Shown here: piece after piece, positions 8,335 to 17,694 of the stretch
How the letters are laid out: every line of letters begins with the position of its first letter
Position numbering within the stretch: position 1 is the stretch's first letter
Assembly: GCA_900318345.1 (NCBI GenBank)
Contig: ONKD01000009.1
Location: 1 to 64,000 of the forward strand
Direction of reading: 5' to 3'
DNA length: 64,000 bases
DNA from: an uncultured Prevotellaceae bacterium
GTDB taxonomy: Bacteria > Bacteroidota > Bacteroidia > Bacteroidales > Muribaculaceae
Position numbers and translations under genes: made by a program
Notes under the pieces: model-generated
The model's input: only the letters and a program-made list of their open reading frames with translations
Database searches by the model: none
Told to the model about the DNA's origin: nothing

Positions 8335-11199
8335 ATGAAAAAAATTATCCAAACTGCACTACTGCTGCTAGCGTTCCTGCTTCCTGCAACAGCCTTGGCC
8401 CACGATTTTGAGGTCGGTGGCATCTATTACAAAATTAACGGTGATGATGTTGAAGTAACCTATAAAGGAACATCATATAACCAATATACTAATGAATATG
8501 CTGGGCATGTTACTATTCCCCAAACCGTCACTTATAACGGAACAACCTATTCTGTCACATCAATTGGGTGGGATGCATTTGAATTCTGTACCGCACTCAC
8601 TGCAGTAACTATCCCAAGCTCTATCACTTACATTGGAGCATGGGCATTTCGTGGCTGCACAGGGCTCACCAGTGTAACAATACCCAACTCTGTCACGAGA
8701 ATTGATGGCAGTGTATTCTATGAGTGTTCTGCTCTTTCCACAATTAATATCCCCAATTCAGTTACATCAATCGGTCCGAGTGCGTTTAGAGGCACCGCAT
8801 GGCTTGATAACAAACCTGATGGGCTTGTATATGCAGGCCTTGTAGCCTATACATACAAGGGCACCATGCCCAGCGGGACAAGAATCACTTTACAATCCGG
8901 GACATTAGGTATTGCGGATTATGCCTTCGAGAATTGTACCAATTTGTCAAGTGTGACCATACCCAATACCGTCATAAACATTGGTCAACGAGCATTCTAC
9001 AACTGCTCCTCTCTTAGCAGTATGTACATACCTAACTCTGTCACTTCAATCGGCGAATATACATTCAGTTCTTGCAAAGCTCTTACCTATGCCTCTTTAG
9101 GCAATTCTGTCACAAGTATTGGAAAATATGCATTCCTCGGTTGCTCTGCGCTTACTAATATCACTATCCCAAATTCTGTAACCAACATTGATGAATCTGC
9201 ATTCTCTGGCTGTTCTGGGTTGACAAGCATTGCCATTCCAAACTCTGTAACAAATATCGGTGAATCTGCATTCAATAACTGTACTGCGATTACCAGTGTA
9301 ACTATAGGAAAATCAGTGATGAGCATTGGTACCAACGCATTTTATCATTGTCCTTCCCTCAACAGAATCACAGTATCAAGCGATAATCCAAACTATGATT
9401 CTCGTAACGATTGCAATGCCATAATTGAAACATCAAGTAACACCTTGATTACAGCATGCAATAATACATTTATCCCAAACACTGTCACAAGCATCGGTGA
9501 ATCTGCATTTTCCTGGTGTTCAGAAATAACTAACATTGACATACCCAATTCTGTCATTTCTATCGGCAACCATGCATTTTATGGTTGTTCAGCACTCACA
9601 AGTATCGAAATCCCCAACTCGGTCACAACAATCGGTGAAATGGCCTTTAGATATTGCTCCAATGCCACTTACATTATAATTGGAGAATCTGTTACATCTA
9701 TCAGGACCCAGGCTTTTTCTGACTGTTCCGCTCTAAATGTAATAATCTGGAATGCCAAAAATTGCCCATCTAATGGTGGCATGCCAACGTCTCAAATTGA
9801 GTTTGTTACAATTGGTAATCAAGTTGAACTGCTTCCTAATTTAAGCTATTCAAAGATTACCTCTATTGAAATTCCCAACTCGGTTACACAAATCAGCGAC
9901 AGAACTTTCGCTTTCTGTGACTCTCTTTCTAGCATTAACATTCCCAATTCTATCAAAACAATAGGTAATAATGCATTCAGTCATTGCAAAGGATTGACGA
10001 GCATCATCATTCCCAACTCTGTTATTTCAATCGGTAATTTTGCGTTTGAGTATTGCTCTAGGCTTACGAGTGTCGAGATCGGCAACAATGTAACTGAGAT
10101 CGGCAACAACGCATTCTCTGGATGCAACAGACTGATAAACCTCAACATCGGCAATTCTGTTAACACAATTGGTGAATACGCATTCAGTTACTGTTATAAC
10201 TTGAATAACATCACGATACCAAATTCTGTATCATCTATAGGTGGCCGAGCTTTCTACAATTGCAGTAATCTGACATCAATCACTATCCCAGACCCAGTTC
10301 TTATCATCAATGATAGCACATTTATGGGTTGCACTAGTCTTCAAAATGTCGTCCTAGGTGACCAAGTTACTACAATCGATAATTGCGCATTCTATAATTG
10401 TTCCTCACTCAGCAGTATTGACATTCCCAATTCGGTCACAATAATAGGACATGGTACTTTTTATAATTGCTTATCATTAGCCAGTAGTATTACTATTCCA
10501 AATTCTGTTACAGATATTGGCAACCTAGCTTTTTATGGTTGCACTAGTTTAAAAACAGTCTATTTTAATGCGGAGAATTGTAGCCGTAATTATTCGATTG
10601 ATGGGGGGCCTTTTACCTCTTCTGGGGTAGAAACTATCATATTTGGGGATAGAGTAATACTTATTCCTAATTGTTTAGCATCCAACCTATCAAATCTTAC
10701 TAATGTGAATTTCAGTAATTCAGTGACATCAATAGGAAGCAATGCATTCAGTGGCACCGCTATCTCTGATATTGAAATCCCTAATTCTGTTAATAATATC
10801 GGTTATGATGCTTTCCGTGCTTGCAATCAACTTAACGATGTCTATTGCCATATATCTGACCCATCACTCATCACAATGAGTTCTTATGTTTTTTCTCGTT
10901 ATCCAAATAACTACGAATGCCGTACATTATATGTCCCCACGGGTTCTATAGAAGCTTATCAAGCTGATACTAAATGGAGTCAGTATTTTGGCAGTATAGT
11001 TGAGATGACTGGACCTTCAGGTGACATGAATGGTGACGGCACTATCAGCATCCGCGACGTGACAGCGCTTATCGATTACCTGCTGGGTGCCGAATCAGGA
11101 TCATTAAACGTAGATAACGCTGATGTGAATGGTGATGGCCACATCACCATTGCTGACGCCACCGCCTTGATTGACATTTTATTATCAGGGGGCAATTAA
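8335..11199 (+). CDS. BspA-type leucine-rich-repeat exported protein with terminal dockerin-like module
   Basis: A 954-residue surface or secreted protein. The signal peptide is MKKIIQTALLLLAFLLPATA. From about residue 60 to 860 it consists of more than twenty LRR_5 repeats of about 23 residues with the theme AFxxCSxLTSIxIPNSVTxIG. Two irregular inserts lie near 9361-9470 and 9741-9830. Residues about 895-954 are a dockerin-like pair: GDMNGDGTISIRDVTALIDY and DVNGDGHITIADATALIDIL, both with good DxNxDG calcium loops. It ends GGN with no T9SS-like tail. BspA-type repeats are known adhesins in Treponema, Tannerella and gut anaerobes; the partner here is unknown. Coding DNA is clearly AT-rich (22 G/C in 9241-9300). 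Confidence 0.88.
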   Translation: MKKIIQTALLLLAFLLPATALAHDFEVGGIYYKINGDDVEVTYKGTSYNQYTNEYAGHVTIPQTVTYNGTTYSVTSIGWDAFEFCTALTAVTIPSSITYIGAWAFRGCTGLTSVTIPNSVTRIDGSVFYECSALSTINIPNSVTSIGPSAFRGTAWLDNKPDGLVYAGLVAYTYKGTMPSGTRITLQSGTLGIADYAFENCTNLSSVTIPNTVINIGQRAFYNCSSLSSMYIPNSVTSIGEYTFSSCKALTYASLGNSVTSIGKYAFLGCSALTNITIPNSVTNIDESAFSGCSGLTSIAIPNSVTNIGESAFNNCTAITSVTIGKSVMSIGTNAFYHCPSLNRITVSSDNPNYDSRNDCNAIIETSSNTLITACNNTFIPNTVTSIGESAFSWCSEITNIDIPNSVISIGNHAFYGCSALTSIEIPNSVTTIGEMAFRYCSNATYIIIGESVTSIRTQAFSDCSALNVIIWNAKNCPSNGGMPTSQIEFVTIGNQVELLPNLSYSKITSIEIPNSVTQISDRTFAFCDSLSSINIPNSIKTIGNNAFSHCKGLTSIIIPNSVISIGNFAFEYCSRLTSVEIGNNVTEIGNNAFSGCNRLINLNIGNSVNTIGEYAFSYCYNLNNITIPNSVSSIGGRAFYNCSNLTSITIPDPVLIINDSTFMGCTSLQNVVLGDQVTTIDNCAFYNCSSLSSIDIPNSVTIIGHGTFYNCLSLASSITIPNSVTDIGNLAFYGCTSLKTVYFNAENCSRNYSIDGGPFTSSGVETIIFGDRVILIPNCLASNLSNLTNVNFSNSVTSIGSNAFSGTAISDIEIPNSVNNIGYDAFRACNQLNDVYCHISDPSLITMSSYVFSRYPNNYECRTLYVPTGSIEAYQADTKWSQYFGSIVEMTGPSGDMNGDGTISIRDVTALIDYLLGAESGSLNVDNADVNGDGHITIADATALIDILLSGGN

Positions 11200-11219
11200 A
11201 AAAATATAGGTCAAGGTGC

Positions 11220-11249
11220 TTGCGGGTTCGGGAAAAAGCATTACCTTTG
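11220..11249 (+). promoter_or_regulatory. Promoter of rplU-rpmA
   Basis: TTG at 11220-11222 and TACCTTTG at 11242-11249 with a 19-bp spacer. The leader to the rplU ATG is about 90 nt; no known r-protein autoregulatory element is recognised in it. Confidence 0.75.
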
Positions 11250-11342
11250 CACCCGCATTAGTGCCCGCGAGGCTCAGCAAAGTGCCGCAGATCAATATGT
11301 GACCGCCTCAGGGACAGTTATTTAAACTACAAGATTAAACAA

Positions 11343-11663
11343 ATGTACGCAATTGTAGAGATTCAGGGACAACAGTTCCGTGCCGAAGCCGGCAAGAAGT
11401 TGTATGTCCACTACCTCGGCGAGGAGCGCAAGGAAGGCGACTCTGTAGAGTTCGACCGCGTCCTGCTCGTGGATGCCGACGGTGCCGTTAAGGTTGGCGC
11501 GCCTACCGTCAAAGGCGCAAAGGTTGTTTGCGAGGTAAAGGCTCCCCTCGTGAAAGGTGAACACATCATCGTTTTCAAGAAAAAACGTCGCAAAGGCTAT
11601 CGCCGCTTGAACGGTCATCGCCAGCAGTTCACACAACTTGAGATTAAGGATGTCATTGCTTAA
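11343..11663 (+). CDS. rplU: 50S ribosomal protein L21
   Basis: 106 residues, the normal L21 length. [20 protein letters not shown] starts the family and [16 protein letters not shown] matches the conserved rRNA-binding block. It is the first gene of the rplU-rpmA operon, with a 30-bp gap to rpmA. Confidence 0.97.
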   Translation: MYAIVEIQGQQFRAEAGKKLYVHYLGEERKEGDSVEFDRVLLVDADGAVKVGAPTVKGAKVVCEVKAPLVKGEHIIVFKKKRRKGYRRLNGHRQQFTQLEIKDVIA

Positions 11664-11693
11664 TTAACCATTTAAAAATCAAAACTCTAGATT

Positions 11694-12026
11694 ATGGCAC
11701 ATAAAAAAGGTGTCGGCAGTTCAAAGAACGGCCGCGAGAGCGAAAGCAAACGCCTCGGCGTGAAGATTTTTGGTGGTCAGTTAAAGAACGGCCGCGAGAG
11801 CGAAAGCAAACGCCTCGGCGTGAAGATTTTTGGTGGTCAGTTTGCCAAGGCCGGTAACATCATCCGCCGTCAGCGCGGTACTCAGCACCGTCCGGGCAAG
11901 AACGTAGGCATGGGCAAGGACCACACCCTCTATGCCCTGGTTGATGGCACTGTAGAATTCCAGCACCGCGCTGGTCACACCTACATCAACGTGATCCAGG
12001 ACACTCCCAAGGAGGAACAGAACTAA
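11694..12026 (+). CDS. rpmA: 50S ribosomal protein L27 with a 20-residue internal duplication
   Basis: L27 sits near the peptidyl-transferase centre. Family members are about 85-90 residues; this one is 110. Bases 11723-11782 are repeated exactly at 11783-11842, so [19 protein letters not shown] occurs twice in frame. Removing one copy gives a normal L27 ([19 protein letters not shown]... to DTPKEEQN). The duplicated segment is the conserved N-terminal part, so the extra copy would be expected to disturb folding. Perfect identity points to a very recent event or an assembly error. Confidence 0.93.
   Translation: MAHKKGVGSSKNGRESESKRLGVKIFGGQLKNGRESESKRLGVKIFGGQFAKAGNIIRRQRGTQHRPGKNVGMGKDHTLYALVDGTVEFQHRAGHTYINVIQDTPKEEQN
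11723..11842 (+). repeat. Perfect 60-bp tandem duplication inside rpmA
   Basis: Two identical 60-bp units, 11723-11782 and 11783-11842, with no mismatch. The unit length keeps the reading frame. Confidence 0.97.
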
Positions 12027-12048
12027 AGAAACAACCCAACAAAAATGA

Positions 12049-12075
12049 GGGTGGATGCCAAACAGGTATCCACCC
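12049..12075 (+). terminator. Terminator of rplU-rpmA
   Basis: GGGTGGAT (12049-12056) pairs with ATCCACCC (12068-12075), followed by TTGTTTTTTG. Confidence 0.85.
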
Positions 12076-12100
12076 TTGTTTTTTGTTGATGTATTGTCAA

Positions 12101-12544
12101 TCAGTATTCCTCGGCCTCAACATCGATGATGCGGGGGTCGGTGGAATCGAAGTTTGGAATGGTGAGGTCCATCTCCTCGCCTTCCTCGGGGCCAAACCAC
12201 TCGCGCAGGCGCTCGCGAGCCTTGCGCTCAATCTCGGGCGTGATGTATTTCTTGATCTTGAACAACGCCCATGCCAGAGCAGCCAAGTCGTCGGTGAATC
12301 CCAATCCCAAAATGACATCGGGAATGAAGTCGAGCGGAAGGATGAAATAGCCCAGTGCTCCCAATATCTTGTACTTCAGGCTTGAAGGCACAGACGGGTC
12401 ACGTGCCACATAGTAGAGCACAAGGACATAATAGACGGCCTTGCGGCCCGCTTTCCGGGCTACCTTCTTCAACTTCTTCCACAGCGAGCTGTCGTTGAAG
12501 TACTTGGCGTAATCGTCGAGGTTGAAATCTTTGTTGTTTGACAT
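12101..12544 (-). CDS. DUF1232 (YkvA-like) small membrane-associated protein
   Basis: About 147 residues from ATG 12544; an upstream start at 12568 would add eight. The centre carries the DUF1232 pattern: YYVARDPSVPSSLKYKILGA, then YFILPLDFIPDVILGLGFTD. The C-terminal tail is acidic. Function of the family is unknown; members are small, usually with one or two hydrophobic segments. It faces rpmA convergently, and the rpmA terminator lies between them. Confidence 0.85.
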   Translation of the reverse strand: MSNNKDFNLDDYAKYFNDSSLWKKLKKVARKAGRKAVYYVLVLYYVARDPSVPSSLKYKILGALGYFILPLDFIPDVILGLGFTDDLAALAWALFKIKKYITPEIERKARERLREWFGPEEGEEMDLTIPNFDSTDPRIIDVEAEEY

Positions 12545-12649
12545 CGTCGTGTTAACTGTAATGGTCAATTCTGCACATCATTACAGCAAATCCCATGCCA
12601 GATGCTGTCGCCTGCCTCTAAAAACCTGGCAAAGCGTTGATTAATGGCT

Positions 12650-12859
12650 TCAGTTCTTGTCCTGCATGTCGGCGAGGATCTGCTGCAACTGGGTGTCGGC
12701 CTCGGTGAGTTTCTTGCGGCAGATGTCGAGCAGTTGCTTGCAGCGCTTGGTGTAATCGGTCAGATGATCGATGCTGCACTGCGGGTCCTGCATCTTTTGA
12801 ACAAGCTGTTCCAACTCTGTCACAGCCTGGGTGTAGGTCATTTGAGTATTCTCTTCCAT
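12650..12859 (-). CDS. xseB: Exodeoxyribonuclease VII small subunit
   Basis: 69 residues, typical of XseB. TYTQAVTELEQLVQKMQ and the regular coiled-coil heptads are the family hallmark. It starts 14 bp after xseA ends and is transcribed with it. It binds XseA to form the exonuclease that degrades single-stranded DNA. Confidence 0.92.
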   Translation of the reverse strand: MEENTQMTYTQAVTELEQLVQKMQDPQCSIDHLTDYTKRCKQLLDICRKKLTEADTQLQQILADMQDKN

Positions 12860-12873
12860 GATTATTATTGTCC

Positions 12874-14214
12874 TTATTGTTGATTGTTTACGTCGTTGAT
12901 GGTCGCGGCAGCCTTCCCAGCGGCAAACTGCACGGTAACAGGGTCACCTGGCTGCAACTGGGCGGCAGCGGTCACACATTTGCCATCCTTCATCACCAGG
13001 GAATAGCCGCGACGCAGGGTGTTGACCGGTGACAAGAGCGTGGCTTTGTCATCAAGCGACTGCAAGCGTTGTTTTTCGCGCAGCAAGGCACTAGCCACAG
13101 CATCACCGGTGCGCTCGACGGCTCGTTCCAAGCGTGACCGCTGGGCTGTGATGAGGTTGACGGCGGCAACGGGCAAGGCCCGTGCACAGCTATCGAGTTT
13201 CACCCTGTTGGTGTCCAAGATGTTGCGGGCAGTAGCGGGAATCATGCTCCCGTAATAGGCCAGTTGCTCCCTGGCATGACCAATCGTCTCGCGCACGGTC
13301 GTGGCAATCGCCTCCTGCAACTCGTTGAGATGGGCCAGCGCCTCAGTGTCACGCTGAATCAGCCACTCGGCAGCGGCAGTGGGTGTCTTGACGCGCATGG
13401 CGGCAACAAAATCCAACACCGTGACATCACGCTCATGACCGATGCCTACGATCACGGGTATTGGGAACTGGGCTACCGCCGAAGCCAGGTCATAGTTGTC
13501 GAAAGAATTAAGTTCGGATGTCGCACCGCCGCCACGGATGATGACCACGCAGTCAAACAGGTCAATACTTTCGTTGATGCGGTCGAGGGCGGCCAGCACG
13601 GTGGGCACCGTCAGGGCACCCTGCATCGAAGCGCTGAACAGGCATGTGTAAAACTTCAAGCCATAGGCATTGTGGTGAAGCTGGTTCATGAAATCGCCAT
13701 AACCAGCAGCACCTGCAGCCGAGATGATCGCGATGCGTTGCGGCACGTCGGTCCACGGCAACTGCTTGTTCATGTCGATAATGCCCTCGGCAGTCAGCCG
13801 ATTGATGATTTCGCGTCGCTGGCGGGCCAAATCGCCCAAGGTAAACTCCGGGTTGATGTCGTTGATCACCAGTTTGAAGCCAAACAACTTATGGTAATTG
13901 GCTGTCACCTTTAGCAGGAGTTTCATGCCATTGCCAAAGGGCTGTCCTGTAGCATCCTTAAATTTATAATAGAGGCTACCGTAATTACTGGCCCAAATGA
14001 CCCCGCCGATTTTGGCAACTGTATTCCCCGACGAGTCCTTTTCAATCAGTTCCATATAGCAGTGCCCTTTGACCAGACGCATATCCACAGCCTCGGCAAC
14101 GACCCACTGGTTCTGCAGGTCTTTCTGCCGATTGACAGCGCTCTCGATGCGGGCATTCAAGGCACTCAGGGTCATGCCCTGGGGCTGCTCGGGGAAAAGG
14201 GACTGACCGTTCAC
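12874..14214 (-). CDS. xseA: Exodeoxyribonuclease VII large subunit
   Basis: 446 residues, normal length. The N-terminal OB fold (NQWVVAEAVDMRLVKGHCYM) is followed by the catalytic domain with ISAAGAAGYGDF, IIRGGGATSELNSFDNYDLA and GIGHERDVTVLDF. The C-terminal LRRGYSLVMKDGK motif closes the protein. The start is GTG at 14214-14212, overlapping the TGA of the upstream DUF3256 gene (GTGA), which suggests translational coupling. Forms exonuclease VII with XseB. Confidence 0.95.
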   Translation of the reverse strand: MNGQSLFPEQPQGMTLSALNARIESAVNRQKDLQNQWVVAEAVDMRLVKGHCYMELIEKDSSGNTVAKIGGVIWASNYGSLYYKFKDATGQPFGNGMKLLLKVTANYHKLFGFKLVINDINPEFTLGDLARQRREIINRLTAEGIIDMNKQLPWTDVPQRIAIISAAGAAGYGDFMNQLHHNAYGLKFYTCLFSASMQGALTVPTVLAALDRINESIDLFDCVVIIRGGGATSELNSFDNYDLASAVAQFPIPVIVGIGHERDVTVLDFVAAMRVKTPTAAAEWLIQRDTEALAHLNELQEAIATTVRETIGHAREQLAYYGSMIPATARNILDTNRVKLDSCARALPVAAVNLITAQRSRLERAVERTGDAVASALLREKQRLQSLDDKATLLSPVNTLRRGYSLVMKDGKCVTAAAQLQPGDPVTVQFAAGKAAATINDVNNQQ

Positions 14215-14852
14215 TTGACAGGCTTGATTTTGGTGCCGCTCATGCGGTAAGTGATTGATGGCTTGAGATAAGGAGCAAAACGCTTAAATTCACTGGGAGC
14301 AAGAAACTGCTCGAGGCCGTGAGTCGCCTCGACCTGTAAGCGACGATCGCCCTTAAAGGTCAACTGGATGAGCGGGAAAATCATCGCATCCTGCAAGTCG
14401 GCGCGCAACTCGCGGGGCATCTTTTTCACAATAAAGTCATCGATGCCAGGCATCTTGAAGTGCCTGTCGGTGCGCAACATCTGCCACTTGCTGTTCCACA
14501 GCGTCAGCTTGCTGTCAGGGACAGGGGTGAGCACGGTCTCGATAACAACCATGACTGTGTCGCGCGAGCCAGTGGTCAACATGCGCATCTCCACCACCTT
14601 GCTTCCACTGGTCTGCAGCTTGAGATAGGCGCTGTCGAGTGCCTCTAGCTGGCTGGTGCCACCCAAATTATTGGGCACGGCGACGGTTTGGCCGCTGTTG
14701 TAATAATCCACAAGGTCTAAGCGGTTGGTGCGCGTCAACAGCGGGAAGACGTTGCCAGGCTCACTGGCAAAGAAGTCGGCGATGGTGCGTGCCGCGCCAT
14801 CCAGCGGCAGCAATGCCATCGACAAGGCGATGATGACCAAAAGACGTTTCAT
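14211..14852 (-). CDS. DUF3256 family exported protein
   Basis: 213 residues from ATG 14852 (MKRLLVIIALSMALLPLDGA, a signal peptide); a GTG at 14858 is less likely. The body matches the Bacteroidales DUF3256 family (ADFFASEPGNVFPLLTRTNRLDLVDYYNSG). It is probably periplasmic. Function is unknown. It overlaps xseA by 4 bp, so it is the first gene of the DUF3256-xseA-xseB operon. Confidence 0.82.
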   Translation of the reverse strand: MKRLLVIIALSMALLPLDGAARTIADFFASEPGNVFPLLTRTNRLDLVDYYNSGQTVAVPNNLGGTSQLEALDSAYLKLQTSGSKVVEMRMLTTGSRDTVMVVIETVLTPVPDSKLTLWNSKWQMLRTDRHFKMPGIDDFIVKKMPRELRADLQDAMIFPLIQLTFKGDRRLQVEATHGLEQFLAPSEFKRFAPYLKPSITYRMSGTKIKPVK

Positions 14853-14932
14853 GTTCACAAAGATGCACTAATTTGATACAAAGTGGGCCCCAGTCAAAGA
14901 GCCCACCTTAGATAATAAGTTCCTCGTTCGGT

Positions 14933-15730
14933 TTAATTGGACCCGTACTGTTTCTTCACCTCGGGTAACCACTTGATGATGTCATTGATGCGAGTTGCAT
15001 GGCTCGGGTGCGAGCTCATGAACTCGGGCGGCTCCTGGGTCGTGGTTGCTGCCATCTTCTGCCAGAAGGTGACAGCCACATCAGGATTATAACCGGCAAT
15101 GGTCATCAGCACCAGGCCCATCTTGTCGGCCTCACTCTCGTGCTTGCGCGAGAAGGGCTGCATCACACCATACTGGGCGCCAAGGCCATACACCTGCTGG
15201 GCAATCTGCTGGGTTGCAGCGCTCTTGCCACTGGTGAGGATGCCGATGGCATTAGCTCCATACTCGGCGAGCACCTGCTGACTCATGCGTTCATTACTGT
15301 GTTTAGCCACAGCGTGAGCCACCTCATGTCCAATGACCACAGCCAACTCGTCGTCGCTGCTAGCCAGGTTCAAGATGCCTTCATAAACCACGATTTTTCC
15401 TCCAGGCATACACCAAGCGTTCACCTCATCACTCCTGACAAGATTGAACTCCCAAGCAAAATTCTGAAGTTCACTCTCCAGACCGGCATACCTGAGATAG
15501 GCCTCGGTAGCTGCCGCGATGCGCTGGCCCACACGAGTAACCTGTGCGCTCTGGGTCTTGTTGGTCGAGATGGGCGCGGTCTGCATGAAACTAGCATACT
15601 GCTGCAGACTAGCCTGCAACACCTCTTGGTCGCTCACAAGATTCAACTGTTTGCGGCCCGTAATGGGTACTGAACCGCAGCTGGTGAGCAGCATCGCCGC
15701 TACAGCCAACATTGCAATCACTTTTTTCAT
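14933..15730 (-). CDS. M48-family metalloprotease lipoprotein
   Basis: 265 residues. The lipobox LLTSC places the lipidated Cys at residue 18. VVIGHEVAHAVAKHSN carries the HExxH zinc site, and KHESEADKMG supplies the third ligand Glu. This resembles LoiP/YcaL/BepA-type periplasmic proteases that degrade misfolded outer-membrane proteins; the TPR domain of BepA is absent. It stands upstream of the DUF3256 operon in the same orientation and is probably envelope quality control (inference). Confidence 0.9.
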   Translation of the reverse strand: MKKVIAMLAVAAMLLTSCGSVPITGRKQLNLVSDQEVLQASLQQYASFMQTAPISTNKTQSAQVTRVGQRIAAATEAYLRYAGLESELQNFAWEFNLVRSDEVNAWCMPGGKIVVYEGILNLASSDDELAVVIGHEVAHAVAKHSNERMSQQVLAEYGANAIGILTSGKSAATQQIAQQVYGLGAQYGVMQPFSRKHESEADKMGLVLMTIAGYNPDVAVTFWQKMAATTTQEPPEFMSSHPSHATRINDIIKWLPEVKKQYGSN

Positions 15731-15770
15731 AATCGGTAGATTTTTGAGTTATACTAAAGAAAATATATGC

Positions 15771-16874
15771 TTAATGAGTTTGAACCACCTCAGTCGGGGG
15801 CAGGCTGGAATTGCGGCGGTCAATGGCATCAACCACACGCGTGGCGAGTTTCTTGAACGCCATACCCGAAATGTCGTTCATGCGCACGACAGGCTGGCCG
15901 TCGTCGCTGCCCTTGCAGATGCTGGCCACAAGGGGTATCTGGCCCAACAGTTCCACACCCAGCTTCTCGGCGAGATCCTTGCCACCGTCACGCCCGAAGA
16001 TAAAGTACTGCTCATCGGGATGGGTTGCCGGTGTGAACCACGACATGTTCTCGACAATGCCCAGCACGGGCACACCCACATGCTCGCCCATGAACATGCT
16101 GATGCCCTTGCGCGCGTCGGCCAGCGCCACCTGCTGCGGCGTGGTGACAACAATGGCACCCGTGATGGCCAACGTTTGAACGAGGGTCAGGTGGATGTCG
16201 CTGGTGCCAGGGGGCAAGTCAATGATGAAATAGTCCAGTTCGCCCCAATCGGCCTCGTTGATGAGCTGGCGCAGGGCATTGCTGGCCATGGCTCCGCGCC
16301 ACAGCACCGCCTTTTCCTTATCGACGAGGAAACCCAGCGAAAGCATCTTCACGCCATATTTCTCCAGGGGGATAATGAGGTTCTTGCCGTCCACCTCGTG
16401 CATGTAGAGCTGCTCGTCCTCGGCGCCAAACATCTTGGGCATCGAGGGACCGAAAATGTCGGCATCCAGCAAGCCCACCTGGTAGCCCTGCAGGGCAAGC
16501 GCCACGGCCAGGTTGCAGGCGATGGTCGATTTGCCCACACCGCCCTTGCCCGAGCTCACTGCGATGATATTCTTTACCCCGGGCAATGGTTTATCAATCT
16601 TGCGCACCGGATTGTCCTGAGCGGTTTTCACACCGATATTGCCCTTGATGTCAACATCAGCGCCCACATGGGCGAGGATAGCGGCCTCGGCGGCCTTGAC
16701 CACACTCTTGATGAAGGGGTCGGTGGGTTTCTCAAAAGTGAGCGAGAAGCTCACGCGGTTGCCGTCGATGCGTATGTCGTCATTCAGCATACCCATATCC
16801 ACGATATCTTTTCCAGTTCCAGGATAGCGTACCGTGCGCAGGGCATCAATGATTAAGTTCGGATAAATTGTCAT
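15771..16874 (-). CDS. mrp: Mrp/NBP35-family Fe-S cluster carrier ATPase
   Basis: 367 residues. An N-terminal DUF59/MIP18-like domain (residues 1-90) precedes the P-loop ATPase, with deviant Walker A SSGKGGVGKST and the Mrp signature DLPPGTSDIHL. It carries [4Fe-4S] clusters to target enzymes in the cytoplasm. In this family the cluster-binding CxxC lies near the C-terminus. I do not find a clear CxxC here, as is the case for some Bacteroidales members. It starts 22 bp downstream of trmB and is likely cotranscribed. Confidence 0.92.
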   Translation of the reverse strand: MTIYPNLIIDALRTVRYPGTGKDIVDMGMLNDDIRIDGNRVSFSLTFEKPTDPFIKSVVKAAEAAILAHVGADVDIKGNIGVKTAQDNPVRKIDKPLPGVKNIIAVSSGKGGVGKSTIACNLAVALALQGYQVGLLDADIFGPSMPKMFGAEDEQLYMHEVDGKNLIIPLEKYGVKMLSLGFLVDKEKAVLWRGAMASNALRQLINEADWGELDYFIIDLPPGTSDIHLTLVQTLAITGAIVVTTPQQVALADARKGISMFMGEHVGVPVLGIVENMSWFTPATHPDEQYFIFGRDGGKDLAEKLGVELLGQIPLVASICKGSDDGQPVVRMNDISGMAFKKLATRVVDAIDRRNSSLPPTEVVQTH

Positions 16875-16895
16875 GTTTAGTTTACAGATTAAAGG

Positions 16896-17672
16896 TTAAA
16901 GGTTATTTGGGTCGGGCATGAGCTGCGGCATCTGGATATAGCCACGGTTATAGCTACGGTAGGTGTCGGGCTCAATCTCAATATCGGGTTCAATCAACTC
17001 CACGCCATGAGGCAGAGCGAATTTGATATACTTGATGGTCAGGCCACGTTCCAGCCATTGCATCTCGTAATGGGTCTTGATATCCAGGATATCATCGGCA
17101 AGGCCACTGGCATACAGGTCATCGGTATCGGCCTCAACTGGCAGGCGGTTCTCCTGCACCAGCGCGTGGGTATAAGTGTACAGGAAGGGGCTGTCGGTCT
17201 TCAAGTGAACAATGCCGCCGTCACTCAGGATATGGCGGTAATTGTCCAGGAAGCGCGTCGAGGTCAGCCGCTTGTTCACCTTCTTCATCTGCGGGTCAGG
17301 GAAAGTGATCCAGATTTCGGACACCTCATCGGGGGCAAACATGCGGTCGATGAGTTCGATGTTAGTGCGCAGGAAAGCCACGTTAGGCAAACCCAGCTCG
17401 GTAGCCATCTTGGCACCTGTCCACATGCGGGCACCCTTGATGTCCACGCCGATGTAGTTCTTACCTGGGAAGCGTTGTGCCAGTCCCACGGCATATTCCC
17501 CCTTACCGCAGCCCAACTCGAGCACGATGGGGTTGCCGTTCTTGAAATAAGTCTCATTCCACTTGCCACGCATGGGGCAACCGCCCTCCTGGGTCACCAC
17601 CGCAAAGGGGAACTGGAACACACACTGCATGCGCTCCATGTCGGCAAATTTCTTGAGCTTGTTCTTACCCAT
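16896..17672 (-). CDS. trmB: tRNA (guanine-N7-)-methyltransferase
   Basis: 258 residues. SAM-binding motif [16 protein letters not shown], then [13 protein letters not shown] and the TrmB signature [16 protein letters not shown]. Methylates G46 of the variable loop. It has a longer C-terminus than E. coli TrmB, as is usual in Bacteroidetes. First gene of a trmB-mrp pair. Confidence 0.94.
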   Translation of the reverse strand: MGKNKLKKFADMERMQCVFQFPFAVVTQEGGCPMRGKWNETYFKNGNPIVLELGCGKGEYAVGLAQRFPGKNYIGVDIKGARMWTGAKMATELGLPNVAFLRTNIELIDRMFAPDEVSEIWITFPDPQMKKVNKRLTSTRFLDNYRHILSDGGIVHLKTDSPFLYTYTHALVQENRLPVEADTDDLYASGLADDILDIKTHYEMQWLERGLTIKYIKFALPHGVELIEPDIEIEPDTYRSYNRGYIQMPQLMPDPNNL

Positions 17673-17694
17673 TCTATTATATTAATGAGTTTCT

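Noticed and set aside
15519-16856. A 445-codon plus-strand frame
   Set aside because: Antisense of mrp and the M48 gene; long only because of GC-rich codon bias on the other strand.
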